Source: Cellulophaga sp. BC115SP
Lineage (GTDB): Bacteria; Bacteroidota; Bacteroidia; Cytophagales; Spirosomataceae
Direction: 5' to 3'
NCBI RefSeq assembly: GCF_009905545.1
Contig: NZ_JAAALB010000036.1
Coordinates: forward strand, 1-62,246
Length of the DNA: 62,246 bases
Below, one piece after another: positions 34,869-43,249 of this stretch; within the stretch, counting starts at the first letter, position 1; each line of letters starts with the position of its first letter. The notes beneath the pieces are model-generated. The model made no database searches. It saw nothing but the letters and a program-made list of their open reading frames with translations, and was not told the DNA's origin. The position numbers and the translations under genes are program-made.

Positions 34869-35804
34869 ATGAAATACTTCTTAACATTCCTGTTTTTAGG
34901 ACTCCTATTTACTCGTTCATTGGCTCAAATATCTCAGTATGAAGTGTTTTTTGCTCAATATCAAAATGAATTAGTCATTAGGAAATGGAAAGATGCTGGT
35001 ACTACCCAATACTTACTGGTTAATCCAGAAAGCCTCAAAACACGCGTTCTGAATAATATTGAGGTGCAGTCGATGGAATGGAGCAATGTGATAAATGCTT
35101 TTGAAAAAACACCTTATATTCATGATTGGCAAATAGAAAAGCATCGTGATTATGAGCTTCAAGACGCAGGAATTACAAAGGCAGATAGTACGCTCAAAGG
35201 TTTTAGTTTAACGATAGATTTATGTCCATCGAGCAAACCATTGACTCGAAGTTTTTTCCAAAATGTGATTAAAAGTTTTGAAATCAGTGAACGTCCTGTT
35301 CCTCTGACTATAACCATTACAGGCGTTTGGATGCAAAAACATCAAGATGACCTCAGTTGGCTTAAGCAACAAGAAAAAGTAGGTAATTTACGTATTACGT
35401 GGGTCAACCACAGTTATACGCACCGTTACGACCCTAAATTGCCTCTTACTAATAACTTTTTGTTGGAACATGGTACCAATATCCTTTCGGAAGTATTATT
35501 GAATGAGCAAGCTATGTTATCCAATGGACTAGTTCCTTCTATTTACTTTAGATTCCCGGGGTTGGTGTCCGACAAAAGCATTTTCGATGAAGTTTTGGCT
35601 CTTGGGCTATTACCCCTCGGAAGCGATGCTTGGCTAGCCAAAGGCGAGTCTATCAGAAATGGAAGTGTGGTATTGGTTCATGCCAATGGTAATGAGCCTT
35701 TGGGATTAGCGCTTTTTCAAAAAATGCTTCTAAAAAATGAAGGAAATATCAAAAGTAAAAAATGGCTTTTATGGGATATTTCCAATTTACTATCCAAAGA
35801 GTAA
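34869..35804 (+). CDS. Exported divergent NodB-fold (polysaccharide deacetylase-like) protein
   Basis: 311 residues from the ATG at 34869, which begins a Sec signal (MKYFLTFLFLGLLFTRSLAQ). Motif 1 is TIDLCPS at 115-121 instead of TFDDGP, so one metal-binding Asp is replaced by Leu. Motif 2 is VNHSYTH (His181, His185), intact. Motif 3 is YFRFPG. A C-terminal VLVHANGNEPLG resembles motif 5. The fold is that of polysaccharide deacetylases, but with a modified Asp pair the activity is uncertain. It sits between two Gfo/Idh genes on the same strand. Confidence 0.8.
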   Translation: MKYFLTFLFLGLLFTRSLAQISQYEVFFAQYQNELVIRKWKDAGTTQYLLVNPESLKTRVLNNIEVQSMEWSNVINAFEKTPYIHDWQIEKHRDYELQDAGITKADSTLKGFSLTIDLCPSSKPLTRSFFQNVIKSFEISERPVPLTITITGVWMQKHQDDLSWLKQQEKVGNLRITWVNHSYTHRYDPKLPLTNNFLLEHGTNILSEVLLNEQAMLSNGLVPSIYFRFPGLVSDKSIFDEVLALGLLPLGSDAWLAKGESIRNGSVVLVHANGNEPLGLALFQKMLLKNEGNIKSKKWLLWDISNLLSKE

Positions 35805-35858
35805 CCCTTTACAAAAACAATAATTAATTATATCCCCAAAAAACAAATCGATTAACTC

Positions 35859-37004
35859 ATGTCAAAAATCAAAGTAGGTGTCGTTGGTACAGGCTTTATT
35901 GGACCAGCTCACATCGAGGCCCTCAGAAGACTACCAAATGTAGAAGTAGTAGCACTTTGTGAAGTGAATATTGAATTAGCTACGGCTAAAGCTGCACAGT
36001 TAGGTATCGAACGCCCATGTACGTTTGACCAATTGTTAGCCATGGAAGACATCGCTTGTGTACATATCTGTACGCCAAACTTCTTGCACTATTCTCAATC
36101 AAAGGCCGCTTTGTTGGCAGGTAAGCACGTTGTTTGCGAAAAACCATTGGCAAAAGACTTGCACGAAGCAGAAGAATTAGTAGCACTTGCTAAAGAAACA
36201 GGTTTGGTAAATGCTGTTCACTTCAACTTACGTTATTATCCATTGGTGCGCCAAATGAAAACGATGCGTGAGAAAGGTGATTTAGGAGAAATTTACTCAA
36301 TCATTGGTTCATATCTACAAGACTGGTTGTTTTACAACACAGACTATAACTGGCGCTTGGAACCAGACAAATCTGGTGATTCTCGTGCTATTGCTGATAT
36401 TGGCTCACACTTGATGGATATTATCGAGTATATCACTGGTTTGAGAACTGTTGAGGTTATGGCTGATTTCAATACAGTTCATAAAACTCGTAAGAAGCCG
36501 TTAAAACCTGTAGAAACCTATTCAGGCAAAATGTTACAGCCAGAAGATTATGCAGACGTTGAAATCAACACAGAGGATACTGCTAACGTATTGTTACGTT
36601 TTGATAATGGAAATAAAGGCTTAGTAACAGTTTCTCAAGTTTCAGCGGGTCGCAAAAACCAATTGAAATTGGAGATTTCTGGTTCAAACAAAACTTTTGC
36701 TTGGAACTCAGAAGCACCAAACGAATTGTGGTTGGGTAACCGTGATGCAGCCAACCAAGTGTTGATGCGTGACCCATCGTTGGCATATGCCGAAGCAAGA
36801 GATATTATGACGTTCCCTGGTGGTCACAACGAAGGTTTCCCAGATACTTCAAAACAATTGTTTAAAGAAGTATATGCGGCCGTAGCGGCTGGCAAACAAC
36901 CAGAAAATCCAACTTTCCCAACCTTTGCGGATGGTTACAGAGAACTACTCATCTGTGAAAGAATCCTAGACAGTCACAGAAGCCAAAGCTGGACGAAAGT
37001 ATAG
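35859..37004 (+). CDS. Gfo/Idh/MocA-family oxidoreductase 2
   Basis: 381 residues. GVVGTGFIGPAHIEALRRL (Rossmann), VCEKPLAKDLHEAEELV (EKP motif with the catalytic Lys), DIGSHLMDIIEYITGL with the conserved His, and the C-terminal YRELLICERILDSHRSQSW. It is of the group often found with TIM-barrel isomerases in sugar catabolism. No signal peptide. A hairpin terminator follows, then a foreign-looking ATPase gene that separates it from its natural partner, the isomerase at 38757. Confidence 0.94.
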   Translation: MSKIKVGVVGTGFIGPAHIEALRRLPNVEVVALCEVNIELATAKAAQLGIERPCTFDQLLAMEDIACVHICTPNFLHYSQSKAALLAGKHVVCEKPLAKDLHEAEELVALAKETGLVNAVHFNLRYYPLVRQMKTMREKGDLGEIYSIIGSYLQDWLFYNTDYNWRLEPDKSGDSRAIADIGSHLMDIIEYITGLRTVEVMADFNTVHKTRKKPLKPVETYSGKMLQPEDYADVEINTEDTANVLLRFDNGNKGLVTVSQVSAGRKNQLKLEISGSNKTFAWNSEAPNELWLGNRDAANQVLMRDPSLAYAEARDIMTFPGGHNEGFPDTSKQLFKEVYAAVAAGKQPENPTFPTFADGYRELLICERILDSHRSQSWTKV

Positions 37005-37039
37005 TATTTAGTGAATGAGTGATTGGTGATTTAGTGAGT

Positions 37040-37087
37040 AAAAGAGAATGATGAACAAGGTGTATATTTGTTCATCATTCTCTTTTA
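37040..37087. terminator. Long hairpin between oxidoreductase 2 and the ATPase-TOPRIM gene
   Basis: AAAAGAGAATGATGAACAA pairs with TTGTTCATCATTCTCTTTT, 19 bp, loop of 9 bases. It works in either direction and likely ends the Gfo/Idh transcript just before the inserted defence gene. Confidence 0.75.
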
Positions 37088-37108
37088 AAATTGTGAATCA
37101 ATTCAAAT

Positions 37109-38752
37109 ATGAAAATCAAGAGCGTTCAACTGAAAAACTTCAAACGATTTACGGATTTAAGAATAGAGAACATTCCTGAAGAAACTAAATTGGTTTTACT
37201 GATTGGAACAAATGGTTCTGGTAAGTCTTCTGTTTTTGATGGTTTTAGATATTCAACCTTTGTAGCTAATAGCAGTGCTAAAAACGATGGGTTGCTACTC
37301 AAGCCAGAAACTACTAAGGAATATTACAGAAAACAGGTTGATGTGCCTACTGAATGTACTATTAACCTATATCATAACAAAGAAATACACAGATTAGAAC
37401 AGTATCAATTAGAATCTCTTAATCCTGATGCTTTTGATTTACGTAAAAAATTTATTGGTAGAAGTAGTAGTAGGATTATTCCCAAAATCATCAATCAAGC
37501 GGATTTAGCAGAAATAAATAAGGATGCTGATGCTCCTGCATTGTATATTGACAATGATACTCGTTTCATCAACGATGTTTTCTCCTATATTCAACAAATC
37601 AATAAAGCATTAAGAGAACCTGCTTTTAGAGGAGAATCAGCCAATACGCTTGAAATATTTCAGGAGTTCATAGCACCTCTGAACTCTTCATTAAGTACGA
37701 TTTTTGGAGATGATACTGCAATATCGTTGAAAATTGTTGAATTTGAAGATGCATCTCCGTCGAAACCTGCCAAACTAATTTTTCAAAAAGGGAACTCTAA
37801 AATCAATTATGATTTACTAAGTCATGGAGAAAAGCAGGTAATTATACTTTTACTCAATTTTATTGTCAGGAAAAAACAATACGAAGATGCTATTATATAC
37901 ATCGACGAAATGGATTGTCACTTAAATACTTCTTTGCAAGAAACACTCCTAAAAGAAATTGTTGAAAAATGGATCCCTGATAGTTCGCAGTTATGGACTG
38001 CATCGCACGCGCTTGGTTTTATTGACTATGCTCGAAAAACAGACAATGCGGTGATTTTAGACTTTGATTCTTTAAATTTTGATGCTCCCCAAACCATCGT
38101 GCCCCAATCGAAAGAGGTATTAGATGTGTATGATTTAGCGATACCTAAAAGCATTTTATCTCAATTATTTAGCGATAAAAAAATTGTTTTTTGCGAGAAT
38201 AGAAATGATGAATACTACAATTTAATGGGGATAGATAAGACCTTATTTGTTGGAGTAAAAGATTCACGTGATGTGTTTTTACAGATCAAAAATGATAAAA
38301 CTAAATTTTCACTTCGAGATAGAGATTTTCTTAGTGACGGAGAAATACAGATCATTCAAGGAGAATATCCCAATCATCGTATTTTAAAGTATTATGACTT
38401 TGAAAACTATCTCTATCATCCTGATAATATTGCAGCGTTGGGTCTTGCAGGTTTTGATAAAAATGAATATCAAGCAGAAATACTGAAGCAGAAAAAAGCA
38501 AAAGTTCATTACATTTTGCCCAAAGTTGAATCAGCCAGAAAAACGTATGAAGAATTTAAAACTGGCCTCAAACCCGAAAGTACTAATAGTATTGTAGATG
38601 ATTTTGTCAGTGATGAGTTTGAACGTTTTTATAAGTTTTTTGATATGAAAGAACAGTTTAATCGTACATCTCTTGCTCCATTCAATCTGACAACCCAACG
38701 ATTAGCTGGTACCAACTGGTTTAAATCTCAAATAGAACAACTATTAACATAA
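37109..38752 (+). CDS. ABC-type ATPase fused to a DUF4435/TOPRIM-like nuclease domain (candidate one-protein phage defence factor)
   Basis: 547 residues. The N-terminal ~320 residues are a RecF/SMC-like ATPase: MKIKSVQLKNFKRF start, Walker A GTNGSGKS at 33-40, signature LSHGEKQ at 237-243, Walker B IIYIDEMD at 262-269 and the H-loop SH at 299-300. Residues about 345-547 match a DUF4435/TOPRIM arrangement: Glu363 in FCENRND, then LRDRDF with the acidic pair Asp404/Asp406, and YDFENY at 429-434. The separate ATPase AriA and DUF4435 protein AriB of PARIS have these two parts; fused forms are known. OLD-family nucleases are the alternative. It lies inside a sugar-catabolic cluster, five bases upstream of the isomerase gene and next to a Septu system. 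Confidence 0.8.
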   Translation: MKIKSVQLKNFKRFTDLRIENIPEETKLVLLIGTNGSGKSSVFDGFRYSTFVANSSAKNDGLLLKPETTKEYYRKQVDVPTECTINLYHNKEIHRLEQYQLESLNPDAFDLRKKFIGRSSSRIIPKIINQADLAEINKDADAPALYIDNDTRFINDVFSYIQQINKALREPAFRGESANTLEIFQEFIAPLNSSLSTIFGDDTAISLKIVEFEDASPSKPAKLIFQKGNSKINYDLLSHGEKQVIILLLNFIVRKKQYEDAIIYIDEMDCHLNTSLQETLLKEIVEKWIPDSSQLWTASHALGFIDYARKTDNAVILDFDSLNFDAPQTIVPQSKEVLDVYDLAIPKSILSQLFSDKKIVFCENRNDEYYNLMGIDKTLFVGVKDSRDVFLQIKNDKTKFSLRDRDFLSDGEIQIIQGEYPNHRILKYYDFENYLYHPDNIAALGLAGFDKNEYQAEILKQKKAKVHYILPKVESARKTYEEFKTGLKPESTNSIVDDFVSDEFERFYKFFDMKEQFNRTSLAPFNLTTQRLAGTNWFKSQIEQLLT

Positions 38753-38756
38753 CAAC

Positions 38757-39809
38757 ATGAAAACAATCAAAGGTCCTGCTATATTTTTAGCACAATTTTT
38801 AGATAATGCTGAGCCTTTCAACTCACTTGATTCTATTACTTCGTGGGTAGCTGATTTAGGTTACAAAGGTGTACAGATTCCTACTTGGGATGCTCGTGCG
38901 ATTGACCTTCAATTGGCTGCAGAGTCAAAAACATATTGCGACGAATTGAAAGGTAAATTAGCTGATAAAGGTGTCCAAATCACTGAATTGTCAACGCACT
39001 TACAAGGTCAGTTAGTGGCAGTGAATCCTGCTTATGATGTGATGTTTGATGGCTTTGCGCCAGATTCAGTAAAAGGTAATCCAAAAGCTCGTACCGAATG
39101 GGCTGTGCAACAATTGAAATGGGCAGCGCAAGCTTCGCAAAACCTTGGTTTGAATGCTCATGCTACATTCTCGGGTGCTTTGATGTGGCATACGGTATAT
39201 CCTTGGCCACAACGTCCTGCTGGTTTGGTAGAACAAGGTTTTACTGAATTGGCTAACCGTTGGTTACCAATTTTGAATGCTTTCGATGAAGCTGGTGTTG
39301 ACCTTTGCTATGAAATTCACCCTGGTGAAGATTTGCATGATGGTGTTACATTCGAAATGTTCTTAGAAAAAGTAGGTGGTCACAAACGTGCTAACTTGCT
39401 TTATGACCCGTCTCATTTTGTATTGCAATGTCTTGACTACTTACAATACATCGATTTCTACCATGAGCGTATCAAAATGTTCCACGTAAAAGATGCTGAG
39501 TTTAACCCAACAGGTAAACAAGGTGTATATGGTGGTTATCAATCATGGGTAAATCGTGCGGGTCGTTTCCGTTCATTGGGTGATGGACAGGTAGACTTTG
39601 GTTCAGTATTCTCTAAATTAACACAATATGGTTACGATGGTTGGGCTGTATTGGAATGGGAATGTGCTATCAAAGATCCAGTTCAAGGTGCAACGGAAGG
39701 AGCTCCATTCATTGATTCTCACATTATCCAAGCTACGTCAAAAGTATTTGATGACTTTGCAGGTGGCGGTGCTGATATTGAATTGAATAAGAAGATTTTG
39801 GGAATTTAA
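38757..39809 (+). CDS. TIM-barrel sugar phosphate isomerase/epimerase
   Basis: 350 residues. AP-endonuclease-2-like barrel: WVADLGYKGVQIPTWDAR at the start, VDLCYEIHPGEDLHDG with a metal-binding Glu, LLYDPSHFVLQ (Asp and His), KMFHVKDAEF (His) and LEWECA at the end. Such enzymes act in Gfo/Idh-linked sugar pathways (inositol, 3-keto-glycoside type). Its ATG is only four bases after the ATPase-TOPRIM stop, so translation may be coupled, and transcription must come from a promoter within or before the defence gene. It probably belonged to one operon with the oxidoreductases before the insertion. Confidence 0.92.
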   Translation: MKTIKGPAIFLAQFLDNAEPFNSLDSITSWVADLGYKGVQIPTWDARAIDLQLAAESKTYCDELKGKLADKGVQITELSTHLQGQLVAVNPAYDVMFDGFAPDSVKGNPKARTEWAVQQLKWAAQASQNLGLNAHATFSGALMWHTVYPWPQRPAGLVEQGFTELANRWLPILNAFDEAGVDLCYEIHPGEDLHDGVTFEMFLEKVGGHKRANLLYDPSHFVLQCLDYLQYIDFYHERIKMFHVKDAEFNPTGKQGVYGGYQSWVNRAGRFRSLGDGQVDFGSVFSKLTQYGYDGWAVLEWECAIKDPVQGATEGAPFIDSHIIQATSKVFDDFAGGGADIELNKKILGI

Positions 39810-39824
39810 TGTGATTTGGGATTT

Positions 39825-39870
39825 TATAAAAGAAAACCTCATAAGCTTGCTTATGAGGTTTTCTTTTATA
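39825..39870. terminator. Bidirectional terminator between isomerase and ptuB
   Basis: TATAAAAGAAAACCTCATAAG pairs with CTTATGAGGTTTTCTTTTATA around a CTTG loop. Over 20 bp, convergent genes on both sides. Confidence 0.85.
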
Positions 39871-40573
39871 AGTCGTTGGTAGTTCTTGGTTGCAATTGTA
39901 ATGAGTTATCGAAACAATTGGTATTAAGCAAATGAAATTCTTTACGCTGAATCAAATCAGTTCTGATAAGAGGAATGTCTTCAAAAACCTTTAGCCAAAT
40001 AGAAAAGAAACCCGATTGTACAGCCAAATCCACAATAGCATTAACTGATTGATTCATCCCTGATTGATATTCTAAACGTCTATCAATAGCCATTTTATAA
40101 GCTTTTAACTTTTCGATCCAGCGAGTATCAGCACTTCCATCGCTTGTAGCTTCTTTTCTTAAGCCATAGAGTTCAATCAAATTATTCGCTCTCTTTTTTT
40201 GTATTCGGGTTAAAGAATCAGATGGCTTGATATGTGGAAAAATTTGTTCATAATCAAATACTAACAGCGTATTGTTCAAATGAGGCCAAAAATAGGTTTC
40301 CTTATATTTTTTAGGAATTGTAGCTAGTTTGTGAGAATTACAATAGGGACATATCAATAGAAAATTACTCCAATGACTTTTTAGTTGTGGATAAGACTCT
40401 TGGGGTTTTATATGTTCAATTGCAAACCCGCTGTTCATTTTCATTTCACATAAATGACAATAAAGTCCAGTTCTTTGCTTCAAAATGGATATAGCTCTCG
40501 TCCAGTCATTAAAAACTTTCTTTTTTGTGCTATTATTTTTAGTTGGCCATGTACCTTTATTAATCGGTCTCAT
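39866..40573 (-). CDS. ptuB: Septu defence system HNH endonuclease PtuB
   Basis: 235 residues. N-terminal MRPINKGTWPTKNNS is like the start of many PtuB proteins. The HNH/zinc-finger nuclease core is CHLCEMKMNSGFAIEHIKPQ followed by WSNFLLICPYCNSHK, giving four zinc-binding Cys and the catalytic HNH histidines. The start codon overlaps the 3' end of the upstream ATPase gene by 14 bases, so the two are translationally coupled. PtuB is the nuclease partner of PtuA in Septu systems; the complex cleaves nucleic acid on phage infection. No reverse transcriptase is nearby, so it is not a retron of the Ec78 type. Confidence 0.88.
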   Translation of the reverse strand: MRPINKGTWPTKNNSTKKKVFNDWTRAISILKQRTGLYCHLCEMKMNSGFAIEHIKPQESYPQLKSHWSNFLLICPYCNSHKLATIPKKYKETYFWPHLNNTLLVFDYEQIFPHIKPSDSLTRIQKKRANNLIELYGLRKEATSDGSADTRWIEKLKAYKMAIDRRLEYQSGMNQSVNAIVDLAVQSGFFSIWLKVFEDIPLIRTDLIQRKEFHLLNTNCFDNSLQLQPRTTNDL

Positions 40574-41849
40574 TCTCTTCTTTTGCTTCTAAATATGCTT
40601 TATAAATAGGGTCGTTCACTTCGTCTTTTATAATTTTACCTATCAGAGAACTAATATTTTGGTAATCATCTAGCGTTAATTTTTTGTTATCATTATTTAT
40701 CTCCTCTAATGCCGTTTTCGCTCTTTGGTATCTATTTTCAAAATCATCGCTTCTGATGTTCTCAACCCCCATAATATCAGTAACTACTTTATTTAGGGGT
40801 AATTCATCTGGAATCTGTGTCAGCTCAGGCTTATCTAAATTGATCAGTTCATTAGCACCTAAACTCTGAACAATAAATGGGGAGTGAGTTGTGGCTACAA
40901 ACTGAATATGAGGAAACGCATTTTTTAGGTCAGCGATAACATGTCTTTGCCAAGTTGGGTGCAAATGCAAATCAAGTTCATCTATCATTACAATACCTCT
41001 TGATTTTATAACCGCTTTATCATCTAAGAATCCATTAAGAATAACACATCTATAGGCCAGTTCTGCTACCATTTCTGTAAATGAGCGAATTCCATCACTA
41101 TGAAGCTCTAAGGGTAATAAATCAGAAGTATAGTCATCAATTTGAACTTTTATCCAAAGTTTTCCTGCTTGTTCTTCAATCTCTGTAATGTAAGGATTTG
41201 CTTTTTTTATAGTATCAAAAAAGGCTTGCTTAGTATTGGAATACTCACGATTACTTTTTCTTAAAAAATCGTAGGAGCTTAGCCAATCTTCGTATTTAAA
41301 GGTTGTTGCCTTCATTTCTATCCAGTCCTGATAGCCTTCTTTGAAAATTTGTCTTCCTGTTCTCGATTCTCTATTTCTACCTGCTCCATGTATTCTTGAG
41401 GTTCCGAAAAATGCTATGACAGGTAACTCCACATTATCATTTTCTTGCAGAACTATTTGATGATATTTCTCTTTGCCAATTTTTCTTACGTTTCCAACAT
41501 CGGCATCACTTGATGTTGTACTCTTGCTATCCTCAAGTATCTGCCTCTTCCAAATGATAGTATCTTTTATTTTTCCTTCAAAATATCCTTCTGCTTCAAT
41601 TTTCACAGGCTTTTGAGGAACTAAGAATTTTCCTAAATCTTTAAGTCTAATATCAGATTCTATAATATGCCTCTTTTTTACTTCAGAAATACCTAGGAAA
41701 AAGGCACCGCAAGCTACTCTAAGCCCCAAAAGAATACTAGATTTTCCCTTACCGTTAACACCGATTATTACTGTAAAGTCAGGGTCAAGTTTAAATGTAC
41801 CCTCTTCTATATTTCTAAAGTTCTTAAGTGTCAATCTCGTTATATTCAT
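40560..41849 (-). CDS. ptuA: Septu defence system ATPase PtuA
   Basis: 429 residues. ABC/SMC-like ATPase: MNITRLTLKNFRNIEEG start, Walker A GVNGKGKS at 30-37, signature-like LHSDGIRSF, Walker B IVMIDELDLHLHP, and H-loop ATTHSPFIVQS. The middle region carries a coiled, acidic insertion. Its size and the overlapping HNH partner downstream fit type I Septu. PtuA senses infection and controls PtuB. Leftward transcription from about 41900; the upstream 170 bases are AT-rich and divergent from the gene at 42058. Confidence 0.88.
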   Translation of the reverse strand: MNITRLTLKNFRNIEEGTFKLDPDFTVIIGVNGKGKSSILLGLRVACGAFFLGISEVKKRHIIESDIRLKDLGKFLVPQKPVKIEAEGYFEGKIKDTIIWKRQILEDSKSTTSSDADVGNVRKIGKEKYHQIVLQENDNVELPVIAFFGTSRIHGAGRNRESRTGRQIFKEGYQDWIEMKATTFKYEDWLSSYDFLRKSNREYSNTKQAFFDTIKKANPYITEIEEQAGKLWIKVQIDDYTSDLLPLELHSDGIRSFTEMVAELAYRCVILNGFLDDKAVIKSRGIVMIDELDLHLHPTWQRHVIADLKNAFPHIQFVATTHSPFIVQSLGANELINLDKPELTQIPDELPLNKVVTDIMGVENIRSDDFENRYQRAKTALEEINNDNKKLTLDDYQNISSLIGKIIKDEVNDPIYKAYLEAKEENETD

Positions 41850-42057
41850 AATTCTTTCCGTTCAAAATGGTATTGCAATTTATATATTTTCTTAACTCTC
41901 TCAATCGTATTTCTATTTGAATACAATTTATGTTATTTTTTATATATGATTTTAAACATCTTAGATAGAATATCCGTCTCTTTATATTATTATTTTTGAT
42001 AAAATAAAGGTATATTTATTGCTAAATTATCAGACATTATTGATAATTATTACCAAA

Positions 42058-42501
42058 ATGAAAAATATGCAACTATTCCAATCCGACCAAGAAATCGAAA
42101 CATTAATAGAAAAATTCAACACTTGCTGTTTGCCTGCGGAGGCTTGGACACATGAAGCACATTTGGCGATGGGCGTTTGGTATTTGCGACAATACACGCT
42201 TACTCAGGCAATGTTATTGGTGCGCCAACGAATTATTCTATTCAATAGCTCTGTTGGTGGCCCCGTGGGTTTTGAACGAGGATATCACGAAACACTTACT
42301 TGGTTTTGGCTTAAAACTATCGAGGCATTTCTCAATGAGTATGGACGTGAAAAAGCCCTATTAGATACCTGTAACGCATTTCTCGAAAGTCCGCGAGCCG
42401 ATCGTAATAGGGCTTTGTTCTTTTATCAAAAAGAAGAAGTAATGTCGTTAGAAGCCAGAGCTATGTTGGTATATCCTACCAATACTTCCCACCCTTGGTA
42501 A
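42058..42501 (+). CDS. Protein of unknown function (T-HEAHL motif)
   Basis: 147 residues from the ATG at 42058. No signal peptide. Conserved-looking segments are WTHEAHLAMGVWYLRQY, GPVGFERGYHETLTWFWL and SPRADRNRALFFYQKEE. The HEAHL and GYHET histidines could bind a metal. I do not recognise the family. The 3' end overlaps the 3' end of the convergent glycosyltransferase gene by 26 bases. Confidence 0.7.
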   Translation: MKNMQLFQSDQEIETLIEKFNTCCLPAEAWTHEAHLAMGVWYLRQYTLTQAMLLVRQRIILFNSSVGGPVGFERGYHETLTWFWLKTIEAFLNEYGREKALLDTCNAFLESPRADRNRALFFYQKEEVMSLEARAMLVYPTNTSHPW

Positions 42502-43234
42502 TAATCAGTTTGATACCTCTAAAAAGGATTTGAACATGTGCCCCAATCGCTCCAAACACACCAAAATGCTTTTGTAATACTTTATAACGGTCAATTAGTG
42601 AACGTTTGAGTTGTTTATTCGAAATCCCTCCTGTTAGGTATTTGGCTACAACAAAATCCAGATAAACCACTTGTTGGGCTTTTTTAAGACACGTAATTTC
42701 CCAATCTACATCAGCACTTAAGTTTTCTTGCCAGTACACAGGTGCTACTCTTTTGCTAGCAATAAATGATTGATGACACACGAGCATTCCCAAATTCATA
42801 TCTTGCCATTGGAGGTTTTTAGGCAACCTATGCGGCGTTATCACCGAGCGCAATCCTTGTATTTCCCCCGCATTATTGACAAAATAGGTATCACCATATA
42901 GCACATCAGTTTCTGGCGTAACCTGTTGATAAATTTTTTCAACTACTGAAGGGTCATTAATTTCATCTCCTGCGTTGACAAACCACACAAAATCACCCGT
43001 TGCCATTCGTTGTCCTTTATTCATCGCATCATAGAGCCCTTTATCTGGTTCCGATACTAGTAAGTCAACTCGGGCACGATACTTTTCTGCTATGGTAAGC
43101 GTACTATCTTTTGACTTTCCATCAATGATAATATATTCAAAATCTTGGCAGGTTTGCGCCAAGATACTTTTGATAGTTCGTTCCAGAAATGCCTCGGCAT
43201 TGTAGGTAATGGTTATTATTGATATTTTTCTCAC
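42476..43234 (-). CDS. Glycosyltransferase family 2
   Basis: 252 residues from a GTG at 43234; a TTG two codons upstream is the other possible start and no ATG is available. The GT-A fold begins at KISIITITYNAEAFLERTI and includes IIIDGKSKDST, LLVSEPDKGLYDAMNKG and the metal-binding region FVWFVNAGDE. A C-terminal basic tail (RSLIDRYKVLQKHFG). It transfers an activated sugar, probably to an extracellular polysaccharide or lipid-linked glycan. The gene follows a GT4 gene with 15 bases between, so the two act together. Confidence 0.92.
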   Translation of the reverse strand: MRKISIITITYNAEAFLERTIKSILAQTCQDFEYIIIDGKSKDSTLTIAEKYRARVDLLVSEPDKGLYDAMNKGQRMATGDFVWFVNAGDEINDPSVVEKIYQQVTPETDVLYGDTYFVNNAGEIQGLRSVITPHRLPKNLQWQDMNLGMLVCHQSFIASKRVAPVYWQENLSADVDWEITCLKKAQQVVYLDFVVAKYLTGGISNKQLKRSLIDRYKVLQKHFGVFGAIGAHVQILFRGIKLIITKGGKYW

Positions 43235-43249
43235 AATCAAAAAACGTAT

